64,000 nucleotides of DNA from Paracidovorax valerianellae (GTDB taxonomy: Bacteria > Pseudomonadota > Gammaproteobacteria > Burkholderiales > Burkholderiaceae_C), in assembly GCF_900102625.1 (NCBI RefSeq), contig NZ_FMZC01000017.1, forward strand, positions 26,126 to 90,125, in the 5' to 3' direction. This document shows, piece by piece, positions 1-9,818 of the stretch (its first letter is position 1; every line of letters starts with the position of its first letter). Position numbers and translations under genes: made by a program. The notes beneath the pieces were generated by a model. That model worked only from the letters and a program-made list of their open reading frames with translations. It was not told the DNA's origin and did no database searches.

Positions 1-1562
1 CTCAATCCGTAATTGCCTGCCACGCCCTGTGTGGCATTCGGGTTGGTGAGCTTGAGCAAGGCCATTCCGATAATGGGTCGGCCATCTATGGCATTGGTGG
101 CCAAGCTGGCCCAGCCAGCGACAAAGGCATCCGATCGTGGTTGGGCATTGATCGAGGCCGAGATACCCGAGCGGCTTGCTTCCTGAAAGCCTATTGTCGT
201 CACCGTACCGCAGGCGAGCACAGGGTTCAGTGCCAGCTTGGTCGCAGCCTGCCGATCGAAGTAAGTCAGTCCCCATTGGTTGCAGACGCTCTCGGGATTT
301 GTCTTCACCTGGGTGTCATCGCTTGAGAAATACTGGCTTCCGAGGTCCGAGGGCGGAACCACGGAATACACGCGTGCCACCGCAGGTGGCTGGCCGTAGT
401 CGTAGGCCACGCTGTAGCGCTTCGTAGGCATGGACAGTACCCAGTCCGTTCTGGCGGAAATGGAGGAGTCGCTGGCGTACTGGTTCATCACTTCGGTGGT
501 GGCCAATTGCCCCGACAGATCGCCGGCCGTTCGGCGGGCATTGCGCTCGCCGGCTGGCAGGTAGTACGGCGTGGAGAGGTCTGGAAGGTCGTAGTAGCGC
601 GCCTGAATGACCGCCGCGTTGGTGGGTTCGCTGGTTTCGCCGTCGATGTTCTTCACGCGAGTGGCGAAGCCCGCCGATACGAGCAGAGGGTCGGCCGTGT
701 AGCGCTCGGGGGAGGCGACCGTCTGTCCGGTGGATGGAAACAGCACGTAGTTGCCCCGCGCGCTGCGGCCTGCGTTGTTGACGGCGCGGATCGCGGTGGC
801 GGCGCCGGAGAACGTGGTGGAGTTCGGCACGTCGATGATGTACCAGGTGCCCGCCACACCGCCCGTGGGCGTGGCCAGGCCACGGCTGGCGGCGGTGGCC
901 TCGGTGCTGGTGTCTTCGAACAGTGCAGCGCTGATTGCCGCATCGGTGCATGGGGCTGCGCCGTTTACCGGGCGGATCGCCGTGAAGAGGGCGGATCGCT
1001 CCTGCTGGCTGGTGCCATACACGGCGGTACTGGGGATGTCGGCCGCCACGATGGCTTCGATGGCGCCTTCACGCGTGTGGTTCGCCATCACGTCGGCGGT
1101 CCACAGCGGGTTGAGCCGCTCTGTGACGAAGGGCTGCCCCACGCCAGGCGTGAGCCGCGGTGAGCTGCAGGTCGCGTCGGCGGTGGACAGTTGCGCGATG
1201 CCGCTGGCGCCTGCCGTCACCGCGCCGGTCCACACATCGCCCGGGGCCAGCAACACCGTCATGTGCAAGAGGCCGTCGCCATTGTTCGCGCCGCGAAAAC
1301 GCAGCTTCACGGCCTTGCCGTTGTTGAGGTCGGTATTGACCAGGTGCAGCACCGTCATCTGCCCGTTCTGCGCGGTGAAGTAGGGCACCACGAGACTGTG
1401 GCCCGGTCCGCTTTCGGCGATGGCGTAGGTGGTGGCGTCGGTCGTGCCCATCACGCTGTTCGAGGGGGCAGCCCCGGTGCCGGGGATGACGCCTGCCGTG
1501 GCGCTGGTGGCCAGGCCGAGGCACAACAAGCCGCACGCGGCCGCGATTTGCTGGATGGGCAT
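1..1562 (-). CDS. Exported protein of unknown function (3' end cut by window edge)
   Basis: Open from an ATG at 1562 to the left edge without a stop: 520 codons plus two bases. Residues 1-23 form a typical signal peptide (hydrophobic LLCLGLATSATA, then AGV), so the product is probably exported. The mature part has no family I recognise. It is rich in Thr, Ala, Asn and Gly, has few cysteines, and alternates hydrophobic and polar residues in a way that suggests beta structure, as in surface or outer-membrane-associated proteins. It stands apart: the upstream gap of about 220 bases separates it from a divergent membrane gene. The start is supported by the signal peptide beginning right at this ATG; a GAAGG-like stretch lies about 8 bases upstream. 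The reading frame is seen directly; export is inferred; the function is unknown. Confidence 0.8.
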   Translation of the reverse strand, partial: MPIQQIAAACGLLCLGLATSATAGVIPGTGAAPSNSVMGTTDATTYAIAESGPGHSLVVPYFTAQNGQMTVLHLVNTDLNNGKAVKLRFRGANNGDGLLHMTVLLAPGDVWTGAVTAGASGIAQLSTADATCSSPRLTPGVGQPFVTERLNPLWTADVMANHTREGAIEAIVAADIPSTAVYGTSQQERSALFTAIRPVNGAAPCTDAAISAALFEDTSTEATAASRGLATPTGGVAGTWYIIDVPNSTTFSGAATAIRAVNNAGRSARGNYVLFPSTGQTVASPERYTADPLLVSAGFATRVKNIDGETSEPTNAAVIQARYYDLPDLSTPYYLPAGERNARRTAGDLSGQLATTEVMNQYASDSSISARTDWVLSMPTKRYSVAYDYGQPPAVARVYSVVPPSDLGSQYFSSDDTQVKTNPESVCNQWGLTYFDRQAATKLALNPVLACGTVTTIGFQEASRSGISASINAQPRSDAFVAGWASLATNAIDGRPIIGMALLKLTNPNATQGVAGNYGL

Positions 1563-1631
1563 GCGTAATCCTTCAGTTGGAGTGCCAATGATGGCCGCAG
1601 ATTACCGCAATCCACGGCGCAGCGGCACTCG

Positions 1632-1679
1632 TCGATACTGAGAAAAACCGAGATGAAAGTATCGCCATTCGATACTGAG
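1632..1679. repeat. Short direct repeat in a divergent promoter region
   Basis: The 11-mer TCGATACTGAG occurs at 1632-1642 and again at 1669-1679, with an inverted GTATCG at 1659-1664 between them. It lies between the divergent starts at 1562 and 1782, so it could be a regulator binding site. That role is inferred only from position and repetition. Confidence 0.45.
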
Positions 1680-1781
1680 CAGCCGAATGCCGGCCACCCG
1701 TGCATTCGATGGCAGGGCATGCCGTGCTGTCTGCGCATGATCCGCCCCATGTTCAACCACGGGCCCGCGCCCTTTCCTTCC

Positions 1782-2315
1782 ATGCCACACCCCTCCGCTC
1801 CTTCGCCTTCGATCCAGCGCGATACGTCCGCCTGGCGGCTTCAGGTCTGGGTTTCGTTCGGCATTGCCGTGTTCTGCTGCACGGTGGGGCTGGCCTGGCT
1901 GCCTGGCGAGCGCATGGAGCAGGCCTTCATGGTGATGGGCTATGTCTTCTGCCTGTCGGCCGTGTTCATGCTCGCGAAGTTCGTTCGCGACAATGATGCA
2001 CGCCGCGGTGCCGACACGCCGATGTTCAAGCTGGTCGTTTGGGGTGGGTTCGCGGTGGCCGTGGGCCTCACGGGCTGGGGGTTGTGGAGCATGGAAATCA
2101 ATCCGACCTATCAGGCATTTCTGGGTGTGAGCTGGCTGTACCTGATCACCACCGCGTTCACGCTGGCCAAGATGCTGCGCGACCGTCACGAGGCCGACCT
2201 GGCCGAAGCCCGCTGGCAGGGCCGCCGCGAAGCCACTGCCGCCATGGGCAGCGCGCCTTCTGTGTCCTCTGCCGCAGCCCCGTCGGACAAGGCTGCCAAG
2301 TCTGCTGCGGAGTGA
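1782..2315 (+). CDS. YiaA/YiaB-type inner membrane protein
   Basis: Predicted 177-residue membrane protein with two copies of a two-helix unit. The first runs from about residue 19 (WRLQVWVSFGIAVFCCTVGL) through a second helix ending in LAKFVRDN. The second begins near MFKLVVWGGFAVAVGLTG and ends in LAKMLRDRHE. The repeated helix-helix-'LAK(F/M)xRD' pattern is what I know of the YiaAB two-helix domain, whose role is poorly understood. The C-terminal 30 residues are Ala/Ser-rich and probably disordered. The frame stays open upstream to 1653 with other ATGs (1749, 1719); 1782 is chosen because it precedes the first helix closely. None of these has a clear ribosome binding site, so the start is uncertain. 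Confidence 0.75.
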   Translation: MPHPSAPSPSIQRDTSAWRLQVWVSFGIAVFCCTVGLAWLPGERMEQAFMVMGYVFCLSAVFMLAKFVRDNDARRGADTPMFKLVVWGGFAVAVGLTGWGLWSMEINPTYQAFLGVSWLYLITTAFTLAKMLRDRHEADLAEARWQGRREATAAMGSAPSVSSAAAPSDKAAKSAAE

Positions 2316-2439
2316 GCCCAAGCGCTGGCGGGCCCATCGCCCGCTCCGCGGCTTGATCTTCGGTACTCAGCGTCTTTCGTGATCCGTGTGATGCGCTTCA
2401 AGGCCGGTCGGCCGGCGCGTCCTTTCCTGGAGAAAACCC

Positions 2440-2913
2440 ATGCGCAATCCCTTGCTGATGAATCCGCGCCGTTCCTGGCGCCACCTGGTCGCCGGCCTCG
2501 GCTTGGTTTACTGCCTTGCATCGGGCGCGGCCCATGCGCAAAGCGAGGTGTCCGTCGGCCTGTCGCTGCTGCCGGTGGCATCGGTCGTGGGCACCGCCTC
2601 GGTGGCGTCCACCGCAGTCGGCGCCGTGGTGACGGTACCTGCTGCGCTTTCGGTGGGGGGCGCAATCCTCACGGTGAAAGCGGTGCAGGCATCGGCCAAC
2701 GGCACGGTGTACCTGCTGGAGCGCGCTTCCGATGGCGCGCAGGTGAGCGTCGAGGTGGTTGGCCGGGCCGCGTCGGGCACCGCCCATGCCGTGGGGGCGT
2801 CGGTCGTCTGCAGCGTGATCGGGGCCGGCGTGGTGCTGTCGGTGGCCGGCGAGGTGGTGGCCTTCGTCCCCAATGCGCTGGGCCGCGCACTGCTGCACAA
2901 CGAGCGGCTGTGA
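2440..2913 (+). CDS. Small exported protein of unknown function
   Basis: 157 residues. A strong ribosome binding site (GGAGAAAA) lies just upstream of the ATG. Residues 1-34 form a signal peptide ending ASGAAHAQ. The mature part is very rich in Val, Ala, Ser and Gly and has two long hydrophobic stretches (SVVGTASVASTAVGAVV and SVVCSVIGAGVVLSVAG), so it may insert in or associate with a membrane. The next gene starts 11 bases after its stop on the same strand, so the two are almost certainly co-transcribed. I do not recognise the family. Pairing with a DUF2145-type protein suggests a shared envelope role, but that is inference. Confidence 0.75.
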   Translation: MRNPLLMNPRRSWRHLVAGLGLVYCLASGAAHAQSEVSVGLSLLPVASVVGTASVASTAVGAVVTVPAALSVGGAILTVKAVQASANGTVYLLERASDGAQVSVEVVGRAASGTAHAVGASVVCSVIGAGVVLSVAGEVVAFVPNALGRALLHNERL

Positions 2914-2924
2914 AGGGGCAGACC

Positions 2925-3770
2925 ATGCGTGTCATTTCCCCAGCCATTGCCCCGCAGGCCCCCGGATGGCGCGAACTGGCCCTGGCCGTGCTGGTGGTTC
3001 TGGCCCTGGCGGGTTCGGGCGCAGCGCAGGCGGGGCGATCATGCGAGCCGCGCAAGCCGACGCCGCAACTCATCGAACGAGGACTGCAGTTGGCCAAGCG
3101 CACGGCCGCCGCACTGGATGCCGAGCACGCCCGCCACGGCACGCAGGTGGTCGTGCTGGCCCGGGCGGGGCAGGACCTTTCGCGCTACGGGCTGCGCTAT
3201 TCCCACCTGGGCTGGGCGTATCGCACGCCTCAGGGTCCCTGGCGCGTGGTGCACAAGCTGAACGAGTGCGGCACCGCCGTCGGGGCGGTGTACCGGCAAG
3301 GGCTGGGCGAATTCTTCCTCGACGACCTGTGGCGCTACGAGGCCGTCTGGGCCGTGCCCACGCCCGAAGTGCAGCAGCGGCTGCTGCCCGCACTGGCCGA
3401 TCGCACCCGCGCCACGGCCATGCACCACCGGCCCTACAGCATGGTGAGCTACCCCTGGAGCACGAAGTACCAGCAGTCGAATCAGTGGGCCATCGAAACG
3501 CTGGCCGCAGCCATGGAACCCTCGACCGTGCGCACGCGCGATCAGGCGCAGGCCTGGCTGCGCTGGAAGGGGTACGAGCCCACGGTCCTCAAGATCGGCG
3601 CGCTCACGCGTTTGGGAGGGCGAGTCACGGCGGCGAACGTGGCGTTCGACGACCATCCGGACAGCGAGCGCTTTGCCAACCGCATCGCCACGGTGACGGT
3701 GGACTCCACCCTGGCCTGGCTGCAACGCGCACAGATGGCGTCGACTCCCGTGGTCCTGCCGCCGCCTTAG
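2925..3770 (+). CDS. DUF2145-type exported protein
   Basis: 281 residues. Ribosome binding site GAAGGGG lies 6-8 bases before the ATG and 11 bases after the stop of the preceding gene. Residues 1-36 are a signal peptide (ALAVLVVLALAGSGAAQAG). The mature part contains RYGLRYSHLGWAYR, WRVVHKLNECGT, FFLDDLWRYEA and YSMVSYPWSTKYQQSNQW, a set of conserved segments I associate with DUF2145, a family of exported proteins with Cys, His and aromatic residues suggestive of a papain-like or NlpC-like fold. An enzymatic role is not established. The Pro-rich tail (VVLPPP) ends the protein. Confidence 0.75.
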   Translation: MRVISPAIAPQAPGWRELALAVLVVLALAGSGAAQAGRSCEPRKPTPQLIERGLQLAKRTAAALDAEHARHGTQVVVLARAGQDLSRYGLRYSHLGWAYRTPQGPWRVVHKLNECGTAVGAVYRQGLGEFFLDDLWRYEAVWAVPTPEVQQRLLPALADRTRATAMHHRPYSMVSYPWSTKYQQSNQWAIETLAAAMEPSTVRTRDQAQAWLRWKGYEPTVLKIGALTRLGGRVTAANVAFDDHPDSERFANRIATVTVDSTLAWLQRAQMASTPVVLPPP

Positions 3771-3814
3771 TGCGCCACCTCTGGCACAGGTGCCATGGGT
3801 TTATAGTCAAAACA

Positions 3815-3865
3815 GCCGTTGCCGCCGTATTCATTGCGGTGGCTGCTATCAAATTAATAGTATTT
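3815..3865. repeat. Dispersed hairpin repeat, intergenic copy
   Basis: The stretch GCCGTATTCATTGCGGTGG followed by TGCTATCAAATTAATAGTA resembles the element at 50967-51042 and 53585-53647 (shared core GTATTCATTG, then an imperfect TGCTAT...ATAGTA stem). It fills the gap between the DUF2145 gene and the zinc-ribbon gene. It belongs to the small repeat family seen at several places in this window. Confidence 0.6.
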
Positions 3866-3884
3866 CAATGCTAAGGATCCAACC

Positions 3885-5009
3885 ATGAGCAAATCCCTTC
3901 GCCTGTCGGAAAAGTGGTTCCGCCGCGGCCTGTGGCTGGTGTCGCTGGTGTTCGCCAGTTTTCTGATCGGACTGGGCGGCACGGTGGTGGACGACCTGCC
4001 CAAGGTCGAGGCCACGCTGCAGCTCGACGATTTCCTGGACCGCCCCGCTGCGGATGCGCTGCGCACCCAGGTGCGTAACGCGCAGCAGGCCGAAGAGAGT
4101 GCCCAGACGGCGCTTGACCAGGCGCGGCTGCAGCGCGCCAAGTCGCGCAGTGAAACCGCTGCCGAGCGCGAGACCTTCGACAACTGGCTGGCCACGCGCA
4201 GCGCCACGCAGCAGTCCGAGCACAACCCCGAGGTGGTGCAGCGCACGAAGGCGCTGGACGCGCTCAAGCTGCGTGAGCGCCAGACCCAGCAGGCGGTCGA
4301 GGCCCAGCAGCAGGCCGCGCTCGACGCCCGCCAGGCGGCCGAGGCCGCGCAGCAGCGCCTGTCCGCGCTGGAGCAGGGCGGCTATGAGCGCATGGCCGTG
4401 CAGCAGCGCAAGGTGCAGTTGCGCGTGTTCCTGTACCGGTTGGCGCTGTCCCTGCCGCTGCTGGCGGTGGCCGGCTGGCTCTTCGTCAAGAAACGCAAGA
4501 GCACCTACTGGCCTTTCGTCTGGGGCTTCATCTTCTTTGCGCTGTTCGCGTTCTTCGTCGAACTGGTGCCGTACCTGCCCAGCTACGGCGGCTACGTGCG
4601 CTACGTGGTGGGCATCGTGGTCACGGCGCTGGTGGGGCGCTACGCCATCGTGGCGCTCAACCGGTACCTGGAGCGCCAAAAGCGCGCCGAAGCCATGCCC
4701 GACCAGGAACGCCGCAAAGAGCTGAGCTACGACGTGGCCCTGGCGCGCCTGGCCAAGAGCGTGTGCCCGGGGTGCGAGCGGCCGGTGGACCTGAAAGACC
4801 CCACCATCGATTTCTGCCCGCACTGCGGCATCGGGCTGTTCGACCACTGCGGCGCGTGCACCACGCGCAAGAGCGCTTTCGCCCGGTTCTGCCATGCCTG
4901 CGGTGCGGGTGCCAGCCGCGCTGGGCTGGAGGGCGAGTCGGCGCCTGCCGTGGCGGTCCCGCCGCTTGCGCCAAGGCCTTCGGAGGGCGGCGTGGCGCCG
5001 GCCGGTTAA
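3885..5009 (+). CDS. Membrane protein with coiled coil and double zinc ribbon
   Basis: 374 residues. Order of parts: a membrane helix at about 14-34; a long charged Gln/Ala/Glu/Arg-rich coiled coil at about 55-165; three further helices at about 183-201, 207-228 and 236-257; then a cytoplasmic tail with four CxxC pairs (C294/C297, C311/C314, C322/C325, C336/C339) that should bind two zinc ions. The last 35 residues are Pro/Ala-rich. I recognise the architecture but not a named family with a known job. The zinc ribbons suggest binding to protein or nucleic acid; the coiled coil would lie in the periplasm if the usual positive-inside rule holds. It is a stand-alone gene preceded by a dispersed repeat. 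Confidence 0.8.
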   Translation: MSKSLRLSEKWFRRGLWLVSLVFASFLIGLGGTVVDDLPKVEATLQLDDFLDRPAADALRTQVRNAQQAEESAQTALDQARLQRAKSRSETAAERETFDNWLATRSATQQSEHNPEVVQRTKALDALKLRERQTQQAVEAQQQAALDARQAAEAAQQRLSALEQGGYERMAVQQRKVQLRVFLYRLALSLPLLAVAGWLFVKKRKSTYWPFVWGFIFFALFAFFVELVPYLPSYGGYVRYVVGIVVTALVGRYAIVALNRYLERQKRAEAMPDQERRKELSYDVALARLAKSVCPGCERPVDLKDPTIDFCPHCGIGLFDHCGACTTRKSAFARFCHACGAGASRAGLEGESAPAVAVPPLAPRPSEGGVAPAG

Positions 5010-5014
5010 CGGCG

Positions 5015-5038
5015 GCGCAGGGCTGAAAAGCCCTGTGC
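5015..5038. terminator. Hairpin between convergent genes
   Basis: GCGCAGGGCT / AGCCCTGTGC form a 10-bp stem (one G-U) closed by a GAAA tetraloop, 6 bases after the stop at 5009 and before the convergent GST gene. There is no T-run on either side, so it is a plausible but not classical terminator. Confidence 0.4.
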
Positions 5039-5089
5039 AGATTCAGAGAACCATGGCCGCCAGCGTGGCCCGGCGCTCGAACGAAGGCG

Positions 5090-5779
5090 TCAACTGGCCA
5101 TCACGACCGGGCCGCCTTTTGCCAGCGCGCGCTGGTAGGCCGGGCGTTCGCGCATGCGGGTCTGATAAGCCTGCAGGTGCGTGTAGCGCTTCGCATCCTG
5201 CGCCCGGCTCAGCGCAGCTTCGACGGCAAAGCTCATCTGGAAATCGGCCATGGTGAGGTCGGGTCCGGCAAACCAGCGGTGTTTCGCCAGGTGGTCTTCG
5301 ATGAAAGCCAGGGCCGTCGCCAGGTTCGGGTCCACGAGCTTTTGCTCCGCCTTGCCGCACACGGCCCGCGCGATGGGGCGCACGAAGAACGGCATGGGCT
5401 GCTTGGGCAGCGTCTGAAACACCAGCTTCATCAACAGCCAGTTCATCAGCGAACCCTCGGCGTAGTGCATCCAGAAACGGCACTGGCGGGACTCGGGCGT
5501 CCCGCGCGCAGGTTCCAGCTGCGCCAGGTCGCCAGTCGCCTGGGCGCCGTAGGTTTCCACCAGGAATTCGATGATCGCACCCGATTCGGCGATGACCTCG
5601 TTCCCCTCGGTGACGACCGGCGACTTGCCGAGCGGGTGCACCTTGCGAAGGGCCTCGGGTGCCAGCCGCGTGCGCGGGTCGCGTTGGTAGCGCTTGAGTT
5701 CGTAGGGTACGCCCAGTTCTTCAAGCAGCCAGAGGATGCGCTGCGAGCGCGAGGTTTCGAGGTGGTGGACGGTCAGCAT
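5090..5779 (-). CDS. Glutathione S-transferase family protein
   Basis: 229 residues. The N-terminal thioredoxin-like domain (LTVHHLETSRSQRILWLLEE) has Ser in the S-R position that activates glutathione in many bacterial GSTs. The cis-Pro segment (HPLGKSPVV) and the E-S-GSH contact (IAESGAIIEFLVE) follow at about residues 52-70. The C-terminal helical domain includes FAGPDLTMADFQMSF, the conserved N-capping/Asp motif of the GST fold. The ATG at 5779 is chosen because the fold begins directly there; the frame extends 14 codons further up. Substrate unknown. It is convergent with the zinc-ribbon gene and lies just downstream of tgt on the same strand, with about 110 bases between them. Confidence 0.9.
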   Translation of the reverse strand: MLTVHHLETSRSQRILWLLEELGVPYELKRYQRDPRTRLAPEALRKVHPLGKSPVVTEGNEVIAESGAIIEFLVETYGAQATGDLAQLEPARGTPESRQCRFWMHYAEGSLMNWLLMKLVFQTLPKQPMPFFVRPIARAVCGKAEQKLVDPNLATALAFIEDHLAKHRWFAGPDLTMADFQMSFAVEAALSRAQDAKRYTHLQAYQTRMRERPAYQRALAKGGPVVMAS

Positions 5780-5889
5780 GGCGCCATCGTAGCGGGGCGA
5801 TGCGCAGCGCGGCATCGGCAACGTCCCGCAGCGGACACGGTGCCGCCTCTGCGGCTATCTCTGGCAGCACGCCGCCAGGGGCGATGGTC

Positions 5890-7173
<1,284 letters not shown>

Positions 7174-7191
7174 TCAGGAAAGGACACGGAC

Positions 7192-7677
7192 ATGCTCAAG
7201 ATCCTCATCGCCGTCGATGGGTCGGACCTCTCGCTGGATGCGGTGCATCACACCCTGGCGCTGCTGCGGCAGGGACTGCACGCCAGCGTCGTGCTCGCCC
7301 ACGTGCAAGAACCCGCCACGCTTTATGAAATGGTGGTGTCGCGCGACCCGGACCTCATCGCTGCCGCCAGCCTGGAAGCCGGCTTGCACCTGATGGCGTC
7401 CGCCCGCGCGATTTTCGAAGCCGCCGGAGTAGAGCATGAGACCGAAGTGGGCGTGGGCGACGTGGCCAACACGCTGGTGGAGATCGCCGAGCGCCACGGC
7501 TGCGGCATGCTGGTGATCGGCGCGCGCGGCCAGGGCGCGATCAGCAGTGCATTGCTGGGGTCGGTGTCACAGGCGCTGGTGCATGCCAGCCACGTGCCGG
7601 TGACCATCGTCAAGCACGCGGAGGCTCTGGAAACGGTGGATGTAAATGCCGAGGGGGGCGAGGAAACTCTGGCCTGA
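7192..7677 (+). CDS. Universal stress protein (UspA family)
   Basis: 161 residues, one Usp domain. It begins MLKILIAVDGSD, the canonical first strand and Asp, and carries the ATP-binding signature GARGQG followed by nine residues and GSVSQ near residues 123-140, then VPVTIVKH as the last strand. ATP-binding Usp proteins act in stress survival in the cytoplasm. Ribosome binding site AGGAAAGGACA precedes the ATG. A 20-residue Glu-rich tail follows the domain. Divergent from tgt across about 130 bases and convergent with the small gene at 7755-8141. Confidence 0.93.
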   Translation: MLKILIAVDGSDLSLDAVHHTLALLRQGLHASVVLAHVQEPATLYEMVVSRDPDLIAAASLEAGLHLMASARAIFEAAGVEHETEVGVGDVANTLVEIAERHGCGMLVIGARGQGAISSALLGSVSQALVHASHVPVTIVKHAEALETVDVNAEGGEETLA

Positions 7678-7691
7678 AGGAAGGGTGGCGG

Positions 7692-7712
7692 GCCCGGCAG
7701 CAATTGCCGGGC
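7692..7712. terminator. Hairpin after the universal stress gene
   Basis: GCCCGGCA / TGCCGGGC form an 8-bp perfect stem with loop GCAAT, 15 bases after the stop at 7677 and 43 bases before the convergent gene's stop. No T-run follows, so intrinsic termination is uncertain. Confidence 0.4.
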
Positions 7713-7754
7713 TGCCGAAACGCCCGAACGCCGCTGGCCCTGCGGCGCCGGAAC

Positions 7755-8141
7755 TTAAGCGGCCTTGCGGAAAGGCTCGCTGGGGCGCTGCAGCTTGCCG
7801 TGCGGGAGGCTGGCCAGGCGCTTGAACATGCGCCGGCAGTAGCCGTTGATCCACAGGCATTTGTTGAGTTCGTCCACCGGCAGCGGTCCGGAGACGACGA
7901 CGATGTCGTTGGCCACATCGACCGCACCCGCTGCACGAAGGCGCCGGCGCGTGTTGCTGGCCCAGGACTGGATGCGCGACGGGGTGCCGTGCTGGTGCAC
8001 TTCGCCGGTGTGCGCGTCGAACGCGATGGCCACGGTATCCGTCTTCAGCTTGAAGCGGCGCTCGCCCGTGACGGCACTGGGTGCCTCGCGCATGTCGTAC
8101 AGGTAGTAACTTCCAGCCTTGAGCTGATATTGCATGTCCAT
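7755..8141 (-). CDS. Conserved hypothetical cytoplasmic protein
   Basis: 128 residues starting MDMQYQLKAGSYYLYD; the ATG at 8141 is preceded by CGGAGGACGAAA, a strong ribosome binding site, which decides the start over an open extension of 15 codons. No signal peptide or membrane helix. The sequence is moderately basic (RRRLRAAG, RRMFKRL) and contains LNKCLWINGYCRRMF with two cysteines. I recognise no catalytic motif. It lies between convergent and same-strand neighbours without obvious operon partners. Function unknown. Confidence 0.75.
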   Translation of the reverse strand: MDMQYQLKAGSYYLYDMREAPSAVTGERRFKLKTDTVAIAFDAHTGEVHQHGTPSRIQSWASNTRRRLRAAGAVDVANDIVVVSGPLPVDELNKCLWINGYCRRMFKRLASLPHGKLQRPSEPFRKAA

Positions 8142-8379
8142 GTTTCGTCCTCCGAGGGGCATTGTCCTGGGGGCTTGGACCGGCAATGGTGGAGAAAGCG
8201 GCGTGAAAACGCCTCTTATTCCAGAGTGGGTGCGCGGGGCCTGGCGGACTGCGGTGTGCGTGCCATTGTGTCGGCGCGGGTGCCCCGATTCAAGGCAGTG
8301 GCCGGGTCAAACGGTAACGGGATGTGATGCGCCAGGCCCGCACTGCGCGTGTGCAGGGCCCGGTTGCCACGGCGTGGCG

Positions 8380-9612
8380 TCAGAAGTCGACGAGGCTCAG
8401 GCCGACGCTGAACACGGTGCGCTTGCGGTTGTAGTCGATCATGCTGTCGCCGTAGCCGCTGAACAGGGCGGTGTGCAGGCGCAGGTTGCTCTTGCTGCCG
8501 CCCAGGCCCTTGCCCAGGTTCTGCAGCCATTCGATGCGCGCGGAGCCGCGCGGTGTCGAGGCCAGCGAATGCCGGACCGTCACGCCCACGGTGTTGTCGC
8601 GGTCGTAGTTCCAGTTCACCTGCAGCTCGCCCCGGCCGATGTAGTCGCTGATGCCCGGGTTGTCGTCGCTGTCGGCGCTTTCGCTCAGGCGCTTCCACAG
8701 GCGTGCATTCACGCTCCAGCGGTTGTCCAGCTCCATGCCGGTCATCAGATACACGCGGTTCCAGCTGCGCGACAGGGGCAGGCTCTGGCCATTGGATTGG
8801 TGCACCAGGCCGATGCCGCTGTAGCGCCAGCGCCAGCCGAAGGGCAGCTTGGCGTCGGTGGGGTACACGTACATGACTTCCGGCTCATGGTCGGTGGCGC
8901 GGAAGGGGCGCGAAATGTCGGGGCTGAACAGCTGCCAGTACGACTGCTGCGTGTAGCCCACCCATATCGAGTCCTTGAGCGTGGGGTGGCCCTGCGTCAG
9001 CAGGCCCTGCGCGACCTTCGTGCGCACCGACAGCTGAATGCGGTTCTCGGTGGTCCGGTAGTCCACGGCCGAGGTGGCGTTGTGGTCCGCCACGGGCGAA
9101 GTGGGCTGGCGGTTCACGTTGCTGCCCTTCACCACCGAAATGCTGATCGGCCGGTAGCCGCGAAAGCGGAACGTGCCGCAATCGCTGCCCGATTCCAGTT
9201 CCCAGAAGCGCGACAGCGTGCTGTACTGCTCGTCGCGGCAGCCTTCCACCTGTGCGACGTCGATGAGGCGCGTGGCCGGCAGCGTCGTGTCCACGGGGGT
9301 GGGCGGTGCGGTGCTGGCCGTGGTGTTGCCGCCTTGTGTGCCGGCCGATGCTGCCGGGGCTTTCCAGGCCTGCTGGCCGGCCCACTGGTCGAAGCAGGCC
9401 AGGCGCGCGGTGCTGTCGCCCGCGATGGCCGTGCAGCGGCGCCAGGCTTCGCCCGCGGCCTCGCTGGAGGCGGCAGGCGGCGTTTGCGCCAGTGCGGCAC
9501 CTGCCGGTGCGCACAGCGCGAGTGCCAGCGTGCCCAGATGCCGCGGCATCATTGCCATCCGGACTGCTTGCGCAGCACGAACGGGACGGTGTGGTGTTGT
9601 ACGTTGTTCCAT
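8380..9612 (-). CDS. pldA: Outer membrane phospholipase A1
   Basis: 410 residues. The catalytic triad region of OMPLA is explicit: H271 and S273 in VHQSNGQS, and N285 in SRSWNRVY. The enzyme is an outer-membrane beta barrel that hydrolyses phospholipids flipped to the outer leaflet, using calcium and dimerisation. N-terminal residues 1-43 contain a long signal peptide (HLGTLALALCAPAGAALAQ). Residues 44-115 are an extra Ala/Thr/Pro-rich segment with two Cys before the barrel, longer than in the enterobacterial protein. The barrel ends with an aromatic C-terminus (SVGLSLVDF), as outer-membrane proteins require for insertion. Start 9612 is favoured by GGAGATACGAGGAAC immediately upstream. Confidence 0.95.
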   Translation of the reverse strand: MEQRTTPHRPVRAAQAVRMAMMPRHLGTLALALCAPAGAALAQTPPAASSEAAGEAWRRCTAIAGDSTARLACFDQWAGQQAWKAPAASAGTQGGNTTASTAPPTPVDTTLPATRLIDVAQVEGCRDEQYSTLSRFWELESGSDCGTFRFRGYRPISISVVKGSNVNRQPTSPVADHNATSAVDYRTTENRIQLSVRTKVAQGLLTQGHPTLKDSIWVGYTQQSYWQLFSPDISRPFRATDHEPEVMYVYPTDAKLPFGWRWRYSGIGLVHQSNGQSLPLSRSWNRVYLMTGMELDNRWSVNARLWKRLSESADSDDNPGISDYIGRGELQVNWNYDRDNTVGVTVRHSLASTPRGSARIEWLQNLGKGLGGSKSNLRLHTALFSGYGDSMIDYNRKRTVFSVGLSLVDF

Positions 9613-9818
9613 GTTCCTCGTATCTCCTTGCCGCAACTGACTTGCCACCTGGCCGATCCAGGTGGCGCTGATGTGTTGGCCGGTGGCCGATTCTTCGGGC
9701 GTGAGGTCGCCATCGTTCGTATCGACCGCCTTGCCCGCCTCTAGTGGAGCTTGGGCGAATGTGCCGCCCTGCTGCGCGATGCCACGCACGCTCTGTGCCA
9801 GCCCGAGGTGCCGGCGTG